Source of the DNA: Henriciella marina
GTDB taxonomy: Bacteria; Pseudomonadota; Alphaproteobacteria; Caulobacterales; Hyphomonadaceae
Length of the DNA stretch: 64,000 nucleotides
NCBI RefSeq assembly: GCF_027213945.1
Contig: NZ_JAPWGW010000003.1
Span: 62,001 to 126,000, forward strand
Direction: 5' to 3'
The notes below the pieces were generated by a model. That model ran no database searches and had not been told where the DNA came from. It saw nothing but the letters and a program-made list of their open reading frames with translations. This document shows positions 25,380 to 33,880 of this stretch, in pieces. The translations under genes and the position numbers were made by a program. How positions within the stretch are numbered: position 1 is the first letter of the stretch; each line of letters opens with the position of its first letter.

Positions 25380-26009
25380 ATGAAAGCACTTATCCGTTTC
25401 TTCTCGTTATCGCTTGCGGCCTTCACCCTCGCCGGAACCGCCGCATTCGCCAAAACGCCGACTGACGCCATGGGCCCTGAGCTCTGGTCTGAAGCCATGG
25501 CTGCGCGTTCCGTGCATGCCAACGCGGTGAAGAATGACCGGTACATGGTCGTGATTGACTATCGTCGCCATTCCAGCGAACCGCGCTTCTTCCTGATCGA
25601 CATGGAATCGATGACGACGGATGAATATCTGGTCTCCCACGGACAAGGCTCCGATAGTGATCATGACGGCATCGCCGACACCTTCTCGAACATTTCAGGC
25701 TCGAAGATGACCTCGCTCGGTACCTTCGTCACCGCGGAAACCTATTACGGCAAACACGGTCTGTCGCTGCGCCTTGATGGTCTGGACGACGTCAATTCGC
25801 TCGCGCGTGACCGCGCCATCGTCATCCACGGCGCCGACTATGTGTATGGCGGCGGCAAGAAAATTGGCCGCAGCTGGGGTTGCCCGGCGCTTGAGCGTGC
25901 CGTGGCAGAAGAGATGATCCCGCGTATCGCGAAAGGCACACTGATCTATACCCGCGGTCCTGAGCTTGACGCCAAGCTATACGCCCAGATTGTCAATCAG
26001 GCGGGTTGA
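25380..26009 (+). CDS. Secreted murein L,D-transpeptidase-like protein
   Basis: A 209-residue exported protein with signal peptide MKALIRFFSLSLAAFTLAGTAAFA (cut near 24). The catalytic YkuD-type signature is HGADYVYGGGKKIGRSWGCPAL, with His and the SWGC cysteine, arranged as in the murein L,D-transpeptidase catalytic-domain family. Likely forms or trims peptide cross-links in the periplasm. An upstream ATG at 25332 would put 16 residues before the signal peptide and is less likely. Its last 33 bp overlap the end of panC on the other strand. Confidence 0.88.
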   Translation: MKALIRFFSLSLAAFTLAGTAAFAKTPTDAMGPELWSEAMAARSVHANAVKNDRYMVVIDYRRHSSEPRFFLIDMESMTTDEYLVSHGQGSDSDHDGIADTFSNISGSKMTSLGTFVTAETYYGKHGLSLRLDGLDDVNSLARDRAIVIHGADYVYGGGKKIGRSWGCPALERAVAEEMIPRIAKGTLIYTRGPELDAKLYAQIVNQAG

Positions 26010-26840
26010 CCCCATCCAGGCTGCTGCAAGCAAGCGGCAGTCCTGTCCGGCTTCGATTGGGCCATCGGCCAGATCCTGAAGCGTGAGCGGATCGACCGCG
26101 CTGACATAATCAAGCTTCGAGAAGCCCGCCGCCAGAATCGTGCCGCGGGCTTCTTTCATGGCATCCTCGACAGGACATCCGATGCGGAGCCGGCAGGCCG
26201 CACGGTGAAGCGCAGAGAAGATGGCATTGGCGCGGCGGCGTTCCTCCTCGCTGAGATAGGCATTGCGCGAAGACTGGGCGAGGCCGTCTTCGTCGCGCCA
26301 GGTCGTTCCGCCAATAATCTTGATCGCAAAGCCGAGGTCCCGCACCATTCGCTTGATGATCTGAAGCTGCTGGTAGTCCTTCTCACCAAACACCGCGATG
26401 TCCGGGTTTACGTGGATGAAGAGCCGCGCCACCACTGTTGCAACGCCATAGAAGAAGTGCGGACGGTAAATCCCATCTAGAAGATCGGACATTTCCTCGA
26501 CGCGCACATTGGTGAGGGAGCCTTCGGGATACATCTCTTCGACGCTCGGGCAGTAGACGAGATTACAGCCAGCCGCGCTCAAACGAGCGACATCCCCCTC
26601 TTCATTGCGCGGATAGCGGTCGAGGTCTTCGCCGGGCGCAAACTGGGTCGGATTGACGAAGATGCTGGCTACGACGAATTCAGCTTTTTCCTTCGCTTTG
26701 GTCACGAGCGAGATGTGACCGTCATGCAGGGCCCCCATTGTCGGCACGAATCCGACGCGCTGTCCTGACCTGTGGACCACTGAAATTTCGCGCTGCAGAT
26801 CCGCGCGAGTCCTGACAATCTTTGCCTGCTGCATGCTCAC
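25977..26840 (-). CDS. panC: Pantoate-beta-alanine ligase
   Basis: A 287-residue cytoplasmic enzyme that condenses pantoate and beta-alanine with ATP, the last step of pantothenate (vitamin B5) synthesis. PTMGALHDGHISLV carries the HxGH-type nucleotide site; VNPTQFAPGEDLDRYPR binds pantoate; FGEKDYQQLQIIKRMVRDL and SSRNAYLS (the KMSKS-like segment) complete the ATP site. Length is normal. It converges on and overlaps by 33 bp the L,D-transpeptidase gene. It is divergent from the small gene at 26909. Confidence 0.96.
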   Translation of the reverse strand: MSMQQAKIVRTRADLQREISVVHRSGQRVGFVPTMGALHDGHISLVTKAKEKAEFVVASIFVNPTQFAPGEDLDRYPRNEEGDVARLSAAGCNLVYCPSVEEMYPEGSLTNVRVEEMSDLLDGIYRPHFFYGVATVVARLFIHVNPDIAVFGEKDYQQLQIIKRMVRDLGFAIKIIGGTTWRDEDGLAQSSRNAYLSEEERRRANAIFSALHRAACRLRIGCPVEDAMKEARGTILAAGFSKLDYVSAVDPLTLQDLADGPIEAGQDCRLLAAAWMGSTRLIDNLGV

Positions 26841-26908
26841 TTGGAGAAGTTCCCGAATTCTGGTTTCCTCAACGAGGTATTAACCAATTAGGCCGATTTG
26901 TTCACTTT

Positions 26909-27337
26909 ATGAGAAAGTCCGACATGTCTCTCTTGCAAACGTTTCTGGCCCGCGCGGCCCTGCCGTTCAAATCAAAAAAACCGCTGGTCAATCTTGGCGA
27001 GCGCAGGCCATCCATGAGCACGAGCCACGGCCATGACGACTGGCTGTTTGAAGACGAACGCCCAGTCGTAGGTAATACCGATGTGTTCTCCCGGCTGACC
27101 GCATCGCTCTGTCGACTACGCAACTGCCTCGTCGATATCGCAAATGCAGCGCCCATCATCGAAGTCCGCCCATCCCACTACCGGGTGGAGTTCTCCGATC
27201 ATTGTGGTCTCGAAGACGATGTGATGTTCGACGATGAATTGTTTGATCGTCCAGCCGCTTACCGCCCGGAACGCAGCGAGCCGAACTGGCTGGACAATCT
27301 GCTATTTGACCGATCTGCCGGTCTCGCGCCAGCCTGA
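26909..27337 (+). CDS. Hypothetical protein upstream of mipZ
   Basis: A 142-residue soluble protein, beginning MRKSDMSLLQTFLARAALPFKSKK. It has a basic N-terminus, a HGHDDW segment, the Cys-containing core RLTASLCRLRNCLVDIANAAPIIEVRPSHYRVEFSDHC and an acidic C-terminal third (GLEDDVMFDDELFDRPA). I recognise no family. A second ATG at 26924 (MSLLQT) is equally possible. It ends 53 bp before mipZ in the same direction, so it may be cotranscribed. Confidence 0.5.
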   Translation: MRKSDMSLLQTFLARAALPFKSKKPLVNLGERRPSMSTSHGHDDWLFEDERPVVGNTDVFSRLTASLCRLRNCLVDIANAAPIIEVRPSHYRVEFSDHCGLEDDVMFDDELFDRPAAYRPERSEPNWLDNLLFDRSAGLAPA

Positions 27338-27390
27338 TAGGCTGCGAACCTGGCGACCGTAAAATTTGGGGCAATCTGGAAGGGGCTGTA

Positions 27391-28287
27391 ATGGCTGCTG
27401 ATGGTTTCGGATCTTTTGGATCCGCGCACGAAGATGGTACGCGCGAGAATAACGCGCCCGTCCGGCCATGCCGGATCGTCACGATTGGCAATGAAAAAGG
27501 CGGTGCCGGCAAATCGACGGTCGCGATGCACCTATGTATCGCGCTGCTACGCCAGGGAAAACGAGTTGGCGCGATCGACCTCGATGTGCGCCAGCGTTCG
27601 TTCACGCGCTATCTGGAAAACCGCTATCGCTGGATAGAAACGACCAGCTCCCGGCTTCCCATGCCTGACATGATCCGCGTCGACGCAAGCGCTGCAAGAA
27701 GCCTGGATGAGGCCGAAACTGAGGAGGCGGAACGCCTTGAAGCGGCGATCAATCGTCTCGCGACCGTGTGCGACGTTATCATCATCGACGCGCCCGGCAG
27801 CGACACCTTCCTGTCGCGCCTCGCCCACGAGAAAGCGGACACGCTGATCACGCCGCTGAATGACAGCTTTGTCGACTTCGACCTTCTGGGCGATGTGAAC
27901 CCGCAGACGCTGCAAGTGCTGCGCCCAAGCTTCTATTCAGAAATGGTCTGGTCCTGCCGCAAGGCGCGCGCCATGGCGGGCAGGCGCCCGGTTGACTGGA
28001 TCGTCATGCGCAATCGCACATCACCGCTGGAAGCGCGTAACAAGCAGAAAGTCGGCGAAGCAATGGACAATCTGTCGAAGCGGGTCGGCTTCCGCATTGC
28101 GCCGGGCCTGTCGGAGCGCGTCATCTATCGCGAGCTGTTTCCTGCAGGTCTCACCCTGCTCGACCTTACAGAAAAGGGATCAAATTTCGCATTCACGATG
28201 AGCCACGTCGCCGCCCGTCAGGAGCTTCGCGAACTGGTCCTTATGCTGAAATTGCCTGAACTTGCGGACGCAGATCTTGTCATCTGA
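27391..28287 (+). CDS. mipZ: MipZ/ParA-type ATPase, division-plane positioning
   Basis: A 298-residue ParA-family P-loop ATPase. GNEKGGAGKSTVAMHL is the deviant Walker A, AIDLDVRQRSFTRYLENR is the A'-box region characteristic of MipZ, and VIIIDAPGSDTFLSRLAHEKADTLITPLNDSFVDFDLLG carries Walker B. In Caulobacter MipZ forms bipolar gradients from ParB-bound origins and blocks FtsZ at the poles, so it places the division septum. A GGAAGGGG ribosome site precedes the ATG. The arrangement next to panC fits Caulobacterales. A bidirectional terminator follows. Confidence 0.92.
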   Translation: MAADGFGSFGSAHEDGTRENNAPVRPCRIVTIGNEKGGAGKSTVAMHLCIALLRQGKRVGAIDLDVRQRSFTRYLENRYRWIETTSSRLPMPDMIRVDASAARSLDEAETEEAERLEAAINRLATVCDVIIIDAPGSDTFLSRLAHEKADTLITPLNDSFVDFDLLGDVNPQTLQVLRPSFYSEMVWSCRKARAMAGRRPVDWIVMRNRTSPLEARNKQKVGEAMDNLSKRVGFRIAPGLSERVIYRELFPAGLTLLDLTEKGSNFAFTMSHVAARQELRELVLMLKLPELADADLVI

Positions 28288-28310
28288 GACAGAGCCAGCT
28301 GGCAAAACAA

Positions 28311-28344
28311 AGCCCCGGCCGAACTGATCGGCCGGGGCTTTTTA
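28311..28344. terminator. Terminator between mipZ and the carboxypeptidase gene
   Basis: AGCCCCGGCC (28311-28320) pairs with GGCCGGGGCT (28330-28339), a 10-bp stem followed by TTTTTA on the plus strand. A-rich sequence on the other side makes it usable by the convergent gene too. Confidence 0.9.
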
Positions 28345-28375
28345 TTGAACTCTACAAAACTTGTGAGGCGATAGC

Positions 28376-29356
28376 CTAGCGGGGCGCCACGCGCAGCGGG
28401 CTGCTCTCATCGCCCTCACCGATCCGGCCCGGCGTGAAGATCTCGCCATTCAGCATCGGCATTGCAGCTGCATTTATATTGTTCGGGCGCTGGATGTTGT
28501 TGATAGCGTAGCTGGCGAGCGCCGTGTCCGGCAGGCGGGGCGTTTCAAAGGTACTGAACGCCGCTTCGATCAGATCAGAGACGTGCTGGTTGCGTGATAG
28601 CGAGGAAGAACCGCCGAACATGATGGCGATGACCCGGCGTCCATCGCGGCGAGCAGAGGACATGAGGTTGAAGCCGGATGCGCGCGTATAACCTGTCTTG
28701 ATGCCGTCAACGCCATCGACTGAACGAAGCAGCGCATTATGGTTCGGAAACTTCTGGGAGCCCCACTGAAAGCTGTCGGTGGAGAAGTAGTGATAGTAGC
28801 CGGAATGATCCTCGAGCAGACGCTCTGCGAGGATCGCCATATCGCGTGCCGTCGACATCTGTGCCGCGTCGGGCAAACCGGATGCATTGCGGAAGGTCGT
28901 GCGAGTCATGCCGAACGAGCGCGCCTTGGCGGTCATCAGGGTGGCGAAGCGGGATTCAGTTGAACCCAGGCGTTCAGCAATGACGACCGCCACGTCATTG
29001 GCCGACTTTGTCACAAGCGCGCGGATCGCGTCACGCACTGTAATTGTCGAGCCCGCGCGCAGGCGCAAATTGGATGGCGGCTGCGAAGCGGCTGCGCGCG
29101 AGACGGGGAGTTCCTCAGACAGCGTGATTTCGCCAGACTTCAGCGCATCGAATACCATGTAAAGTGTCATCGCCTTGGTGAGGGAGGCCGGATAGCGCAG
29201 CGCATCGGCATTCCGCGCATGCAGGACTTCGTGGGTATCAGCATCGACAACGATGGACGCGTACTTTTCTGCCTGCGCAAATTGTGCGGGCATCAAACTT
29301 ATAGCGAGCACCCCCAGAGTGACACGCGCAAGTCGTCCAATGAAACCGAGCTTCAT
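28376..29356 (-). CDS. D-alanyl-D-alanine carboxypeptidase (low-mass penicillin-binding protein)
   Basis: A 326-residue periplasmic serine peptidase trimming the terminal D-Ala from muropeptides. The signal peptide ends near AQA (residue 29). Active-site motifs are SLTK (58-61), SAN (in TKSANDVAVV) and KTG (in DGIKTGYTRASG). It lacks the long C-terminal amphipathic anchor of E. coli PBP5. The ATG at 29356 has an ideal GGAGGG 6 bases upstream; the open frame running up to 30400 is a chance extension through intergenic DNA and the phasin gene. Confidence 0.94.
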   Translation of the reverse strand: MKLGFIGRLARVTLGVLAISLMPAQFAQAEKYASIVVDADTHEVLHARNADALRYPASLTKAMTLYMVFDALKSGEITLSEELPVSRAAASQPPSNLRLRAGSTITVRDAIRALVTKSANDVAVVIAERLGSTESRFATLMTAKARSFGMTRTTFRNASGLPDAAQMSTARDMAILAERLLEDHSGYYHYFSTDSFQWGSQKFPNHNALLRSVDGVDGIKTGYTRASGFNLMSSARRDGRRVIAIMFGGSSSLSRNQHVSDLIEAAFSTFETPRLPDTALASYAINNIQRPNNINAAAMPMLNGEIFTPGRIGEGDESSPLRVAPR

Positions 29357-29509
29357 ATGTTCCCTCCGAGAATTGATGCAGTCCCCGTCCAATTCCGGGG
29401 AGACCCTAGAATGATAGAAATCAGTTATCCAGCAGTTAACCGCATGACGCGATCTGTTAACTAGCAATTCTCGTACCAGGCGTAATTTTGTGCACCGCAC
29501 CAAAAGATG

Positions 29510-29538
29510 TTGCAACTGCGAAGCAGCTGGCATATATA
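29510..29538 (+). promoter_or_regulatory. Promoter of the phasin gene
   Basis: TTGCAA (29510-29515) and TATATA (29533-29538) with exactly 17 bp between. An AAGGAG ribosome site at 29550-29555 follows, 8 bases before the ATG at 29564. Confidence 0.65.
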
Positions 29539-29563
29539 GGATGGCATAGAAGGAGATTTCTTC

Positions 29564-29977
29564 ATGGCTAAAACAGATACCTACTCTTTTGGCACGTTCG
29601 ATCCGCAGACTTTCGTCAAGGCATTCCCATTTGGCGACATGAGCAAGGACGCGATGTCCGCAGGCACGGAAAGCGCAAAAGCTTCCGTGAAAAGCTTCCA
29701 GGACGCCAGCGCCGCCGTTATGCGCCAGGCCCAGGACCGCGTCAGCATGACCGTTGAAACCAGCAAAACGCTGGCCGGCGTGTCTTCGATGGAAGAGGCA
29801 CTGGAAATCCAGTCCACCTACATGCGCACCGCAGTGAAAGCCCACCTCGATGGCCTCAGCGAACTGGCAGATATCTACAGCTCCGCGATGAAAGACTGCT
29901 TTCAGCCTTTCGCCGGATATATGCAGACCGCCACGACCGAGACCAAGCAGGCAGCTTCCAAAGCGAAAGCTTCCTAA
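29564..29977 (+). CDS. Phasin family protein
   Basis: A 137-residue protein, mostly amphipathic helix, with the phasin pattern SAKASVKSFQDASAAVMRQAQDRVSMTVETSKTLAGVSSMEEALEIQSTYMRTAVKAHLDGLSELADIYSSAMKDCFQP. Phasins coat polyhydroxyalkanoate granules and limit their size, so the cell probably stores PHA; no PHA synthase is in the window. It has a near-consensus promoter, a strong ribosome site and its own terminator, fitting an abundant protein. Confidence 0.9.
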   Translation: MAKTDTYSFGTFDPQTFVKAFPFGDMSKDAMSAGTESAKASVKSFQDASAAVMRQAQDRVSMTVETSKTLAGVSSMEEALEIQSTYMRTAVKAHLDGLSELADIYSSAMKDCFQPFAGYMQTATTETKQAASKAKAS

Positions 29978-30012
29978 AGGTCTGCCTGTTAAACGGGCAA
30001 TCGATGTATTCG

Positions 30013-30045
30013 AAGGCCAGCTGCTCCCGCAGCTGGCCTTTTTCG
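30013..30045 (+). terminator. Terminator after the phasin gene
   Basis: AAGGCCAGCT (30013-30022) and AGCTGGCCTT (30031-30040) form a 10-bp stem followed by a run of T. Confidence 0.88.
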
Positions 30046-30103
30046 TTTGCGCCGCTGCAACTTGTCCCGTGCACCGGCGCAGTGCGGAACTTATATCCAG
30101 ATC

Positions 30104-30520
30104 ATGACCAAACTTCTTGCATTCGAAACGCTGGAGCGGCCGGACACGCCGAACACGTTTCTTGTCCTGCCCGCCGGAATGGCGTCTACGGCGCATCCGG
30201 ACGAGATCTCCCCTGTCTATGACGAACCAGCTGAAGCGCTCTACCAGCGCCTCAAGATGCTGGCGGTGGGTAAGGATCGCTGGACGATTGCAGCACATGG
30301 CGACAACGAAATGCAGTTGGAAATCGTGGCCGCGACGAAGTTGCTGAAGTTCAAGGATGATCTCTCGATCCGGGTCGTTTCCGCGAAGGACCGCGCACAA
30401 ACCGCTGAAATCGCTGTGTACTCGAGATCTCGCCTTGGAAAGTATGACTTCAAGGCCAATCAGAAGCGCGTCCAGACGCTGCTTTCTGAGTTGAAAGGAA
30501 ATGCGGCAGCTACAGCTTGA
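30104..30520 (+). CDS. DUF1499 family protein
   Basis: A 138-residue protein with family features FETLERPDTPNTFLVLPAG at the N-terminus and the C-terminal AVYSRSRLGKYDFKANQKRVQTLLSEL, typical of DUF1499. No signal peptide. The function of the family is unknown. The ATG at 30104 fits the conserved beginning; a longer frame starts in the terminator region. clpS follows after 52 bp. Confidence 0.8.
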   Translation: MTKLLAFETLERPDTPNTFLVLPAGMASTAHPDEISPVYDEPAEALYQRLKMLAVGKDRWTIAAHGDNEMQLEIVAATKLLKFKDDLSIRVVSAKDRAQTAEIAVYSRSRLGKYDFKANQKRVQTLLSELKGNAAATA

Positions 30521-30572
30521 TCAGTAGAGCAGAACGTATCAGGCTGAAATTGTCAGGAAGCCAACCTATGTC

Positions 30573-30950
30573 ATGATCATGGCCGTAACAGACTACAGAC
30601 CCAAGCTCGCCGATCCGGAAGACCCGACAGGGCCCGACCGGACCGATGACAGCGATGGAACCGGCGTCGTTACCGAGACGCGGGTAAAGACGAAAAAACC
30701 AAGCATGTACCGGGTACTGCTTCTGAATGACGACTACACGCCCATGGAGTTTGTCGTCTTCATCCTGGAGCAGTTCTTCAACAAGAGCCCGGAACAGGCG
30801 ACTCGGATTATGCTGCATGTACACCAGAAGGGTGTGGGGGTTTGCGGCGTCTATACTTTCGAGGTCGCCGAAACCAAGGTTGCCCAGGTCATGGATCTGG
30901 CGCGGCGCAACGAACATCCTCTGCAATGCACGATGGAAAAAGAGGATTAA
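30573..30950 (+). CDS. clpS: ClpS adaptor
   Basis: A 125-residue adaptor that delivers N-degron substrates to ClpAP. The core [79 protein letters not shown] contains the conserved NDD(Y)TPMEFV and the His/Met pocket for N-terminal bulky residues. The N-terminal 40 residues are an acidic extension. A second ATG at 30579 could be used. clpA starts 6 bp downstream. Confidence 0.96.
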   Translation: MIMAVTDYRPKLADPEDPTGPDRTDDSDGTGVVTETRVKTKKPSMYRVLLLNDDYTPMEFVVFILEQFFNKSPEQATRIMLHVHQKGVGVCGVYTFEVAETKVAQVMDLARRNEHPLQCTMEKED

Positions 30951-30956
30951 AGCCAG

Positions 30957-33278
30957 ATGCCCTCACTGACCGACAGTCTAGAAACTGCCCTGGAAAAAGC
31001 GCTAAATCTCGCAGGCGAACGTTCGCATGAATATTCGACACTTGAACACCTGCTTCTGGCGCTGACTGAAGATACCGACGCTGTTGAAGTGATGACGGCC
31101 TGCAAGGTCGACATTCCACACCTGCGCCAGTCCCTGACCCAATATATTGATGACGAGCTTTCGAGCCTCATCACCGATAGCCCGACGACATCGGTACAGC
31201 CGACCGCCGCTTTCCAGCGCGTTGTACAACGTGCGATCCTGCATGTCGAAAGCTCGGGGCGTGACGAGGTGTCTGGCGCGAATGTCCTCATCTCCATCTT
31301 CTCCGAGCGCGAGAGCCATGCCGCCTACTTCCTGCAGGAGCAGGACATGACCCGCTATGATGCGGTGAACTTTGTTTCGCACGGCCTCGCGAAATCGCCG
31401 GGCATGTCGCGTTCGACGACGCCGCGCGGTTCCGAGGAGACAGAGCAGCAGCAGAAGCCCGGCCCTGCAAAAGAGGCTCTGGAAGCTTACTGCGTGAACC
31501 TCAATGAGAAGGCCAAGCAGGGTAAGGTCGACCCGCTTATCGGCCGCGACTTCGAGATCGAACGTTGTATCGAGGTGCTTTGCCGCCGCTCAAAGAACAA
31601 TCCCGTGCTTGTCGGTGACCCCGGCGTTGGCAAGACCGCCATTGCCGAAGGTCTTGCCAAGAAGATCGTTGACGGCGAAGTGCCGGAGATTCTCGACGAT
31701 GCCGTCATCTGGGCGCTTGATATGGGCGCACTTCTCGCTGGCACGCGTTACCGGGGCGACTTTGAAGAGCGTCTGAAAGCAGTCATGAAGGAAATCGGCG
31801 AACAGGAAAAAGGCATCCTGTTCATCGATGAAATCCATACCGTTATCGGCGCGGGCGCCACATCAGGCGGCGCGATGGACGCGTCAAACCTGCTGAAACC
31901 TGCGCTGCAAAGCGGCGAAGTCCGCTGCATGGGGTCGACCACCTTCAAGGAGTACAAGCAGCACTTCGAGAAGGACCGCGCGCTTGCCCGTCGCTTCCGC
32001 AAGATCGATGTGGTCGAGCCGTCCGTTCCAGACGCAATCAAGATCCTCACCGGCCTGAAGCCGACCTTCGAGGACTTCCACGGTATTCGTTACACGAATG
32101 ACGCGATCAAGACGGCGGTCGAGCTCTCTGACCGCTACATCACCGACCGCATGCTGCCGGACAAGGCAATTGACGTGATCGACGAAGCTGGCGCGACTCA
32201 GTGGCTCGTTCCTGAGAACCGCCGCCGCAAACAGATCGGTGCCAAGGAGATTGAAGCGGTGATCGCGAAGATCGCCCGCATTCCTCCCAAACAGGTTACA
32301 AAGGATGACGCTGTCGCCCTCAAGAACCTGCAGCCGGACCTCAAACGCGTGGTCTATGGTCAGGACGACGCAATCGAGGCGCTATCGTCAGCTATCAAGC
32401 TGTCGCGTGCCGGTCTTCGTGAGCCGAACAAGCCCATCGGCTCCTACCTGTTCACCGGTCCAACCGGCGTAGGTAAAACCGAGGTTGCACGCCAGCTCGC
32501 TTCTATCATGGGCGTGGAGCTCCTGCGCTTCGACATGTCGGAATATATGGAGCGCCACACTGTCTCCCGCCTGATCGGCGCACCTCCGGGTTATGTCGGC
32601 TTTGATCAGGGCGGCCTGCTGACCGACGGCGTCATGCAGCACCCGCACTGCGTCCTGCTGCTGGATGAGATTGAGAAGGCACACCAGGACCTGTTCAACA
32701 TCCTGCTTCAGGTCATGGACAATGGCTCGCTGACGGATGCGAACGGTCGCAAGGTCGATTTCCGCAATGTCATTCTGATCATGACCACCAATGCCGGTGC
32801 GTCTGATGCGGCGAAGAACTCGATCGGCTTTGGCCGGGGTAAGAAGGAAGACGAGCAGGAAGAAGCCCTCAAGCGCCTCTTCACTCCGGAATTCCGCAAC
32901 CGCCTTGACGCCACCATCGTGTTCGGCGGCCTGACACCTGAGATCATCGAACGGGTGGTCGAGAAGTTTGTGCTTCAGCTCGAAGTGCAGCTTGCTGATC
33001 GCAACGTGACGATCGAGCTTTCAGAAGATGCGCGCGACTGGCTTGCTGCGCGTGGCTTCGATGAAGAGTTCGGCGCACGTCCTCTCGCCCGCACGATACA
33101 GGAGCATGTGAAGAAGCCGATGGCTGAGGAGCTTCTCTTCGGCAAGCTGGCCAAGGGCGGTGCGGTGAAGATTACCGTCGATGAAAAAGATAATGAGAAG
33201 CTCGCCTTCGAATATATCGAGGACAAGGCAAAAAAGTCGAAGAACAAGAAATCCGGCAAACCTGAACAGGTCGATTAA
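30957..33278 (+). CDS. clpA: ClpA, ATPase subunit of the ClpAP protease
   Basis: A 773-residue AAA+ unfoldase. The N-terminal double Clp repeat (1-150) binds ClpS. AAA domain 1 has [13 protein letters not shown] and the Walker B region [17 protein letters not shown] domain 2 has [12 protein letters not shown] and [11 protein letters not shown]. The sensor and D2-small domains follow. The C-terminus is Lys-rich ([17 protein letters not shown]). It lacks the long middle coiled coil of ClpB, which supports ClpA. It is cotranscribed with clpS and closed by a terminator. Confidence 0.97.
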   Translation: MPSLTDSLETALEKALNLAGERSHEYSTLEHLLLALTEDTDAVEVMTACKVDIPHLRQSLTQYIDDELSSLITDSPTTSVQPTAAFQRVVQRAILHVESSGRDEVSGANVLISIFSERESHAAYFLQEQDMTRYDAVNFVSHGLAKSPGMSRSTTPRGSEETEQQQKPGPAKEALEAYCVNLNEKAKQGKVDPLIGRDFEIERCIEVLCRRSKNNPVLVGDPGVGKTAIAEGLAKKIVDGEVPEILDDAVIWALDMGALLAGTRYRGDFEERLKAVMKEIGEQEKGILFIDEIHTVIGAGATSGGAMDASNLLKPALQSGEVRCMGSTTFKEYKQHFEKDRALARRFRKIDVVEPSVPDAIKILTGLKPTFEDFHGIRYTNDAIKTAVELSDRYITDRMLPDKAIDVIDEAGATQWLVPENRRRKQIGAKEIEAVIAKIARIPPKQVTKDDAVALKNLQPDLKRVVYGQDDAIEALSSAIKLSRAGLREPNKPIGSYLFTGPTGVGKTEVARQLASIMGVELLRFDMSEYMERHTVSRLIGAPPGYVGFDQGGLLTDGVMQHPHCVLLLDEIEKAHQDLFNILLQVMDNGSLTDANGRKVDFRNVILIMTTNAGASDAAKNSIGFGRGKKEDEQEEALKRLFTPEFRNRLDATIVFGGLTPEIIERVVEKFVLQLEVQLADRNVTIELSEDARDWLAARGFDEEFGARPLARTIQEHVKKPMAEELLFGKLAKGGAVKITVDEKDNEKLAFEYIEDKAKKSKNKKSGKPEQVD

Positions 33279-33305
33279 GAACTGTTGGAACTGGAACCGA
33301 ACTAA

Positions 33306-33334
33306 AGCCCTCGCTCGCGGAGCGGGGGCTTTTT
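33306..33334 (+). terminator. Terminator after clpA
   Basis: AGCCCTCGCT (33306-33315) pairs with AGCGGGGGCT (33321-33330), with one T-G pair, followed by TTTT. Confidence 0.88.
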
Positions 33335-33378
33335 CGCTTTCTGCGTATAGGCACTTTGGTGACTGGTGCGTGCCCAGC

Positions 33379-33795
33379 CTACCAGACCATGGCCTCTTTG
33401 AGCTTGGCGTGCAGTGATGGGGGAATTTCTTCTGACTTGCCGTCACGCTTTATGTCGGTCGGGGCCTCAGCGGGCTTGAGGTAACGCCATCCCTGAAACG
33501 GGCGTTTTAGCGTTGGCTCCACAAGAATGATCTCGGGATCGAGCACAAGCTCGCAGGCCTTGCGGCCATTCCGGTCGGCCATGACGCGGATGTCAGTGAT
33601 TTTCTGGCGAACCTGGATCAGACCCTTGATCACCCAAAAGATGGAGCCGCCATCGAGCAACTCATCGACTCGCTTGGGCACCATGCGTGTATGATGGACC
33701 GGTTGGGGGTAGGAGCGCATCAGGCGCTTCTGCCACGCCTCAAGGTCGCCAATCTCTTCGGCGCCTACGCAGAGTTTGACCATGTTCAGGCTCAC
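33379..33795 (-). CDS. DUF1489 family protein
   Basis: A 138-residue protein with the diagnostic HTRMVPKRVDELLDGGSIFWVIKGLIQVRQKITDI segment and LDPEIILVEPTLKRPFQGWRYLKPAEAP towards the end. DUF1489 is an alphaproteobacterial family without known activity. It converges with clpA and lies 85 bp after the carboxylase gene on the same strand. Confidence 0.88.
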   Translation of the reverse strand: MSLNMVKLCVGAEEIGDLEAWQKRLMRSYPQPVHHTRMVPKRVDELLDGGSIFWVIKGLIQVRQKITDIRVMADRNGRKACELVLDPEIILVEPTLKRPFQGWRYLKPAEAPTDIKRDGKSEEIPPSLHAKLKEAMVW

Positions 33796-33880
33796 GAGAC
33801 GAATTTAATGCCGCCCGCAACAGAGGCCAGTCCCTCTCTGTAATTCCTGTGGAAAGAGCGCTCTCCGGGAAAACGCCCGC

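Noticed and set aside
29357-30400. Long N-terminal extension of the carboxypeptidase frame
   Set aside because: It runs antisense through the phasin gene and its terminator; a signal peptide and ribosome site define the start at 29356.
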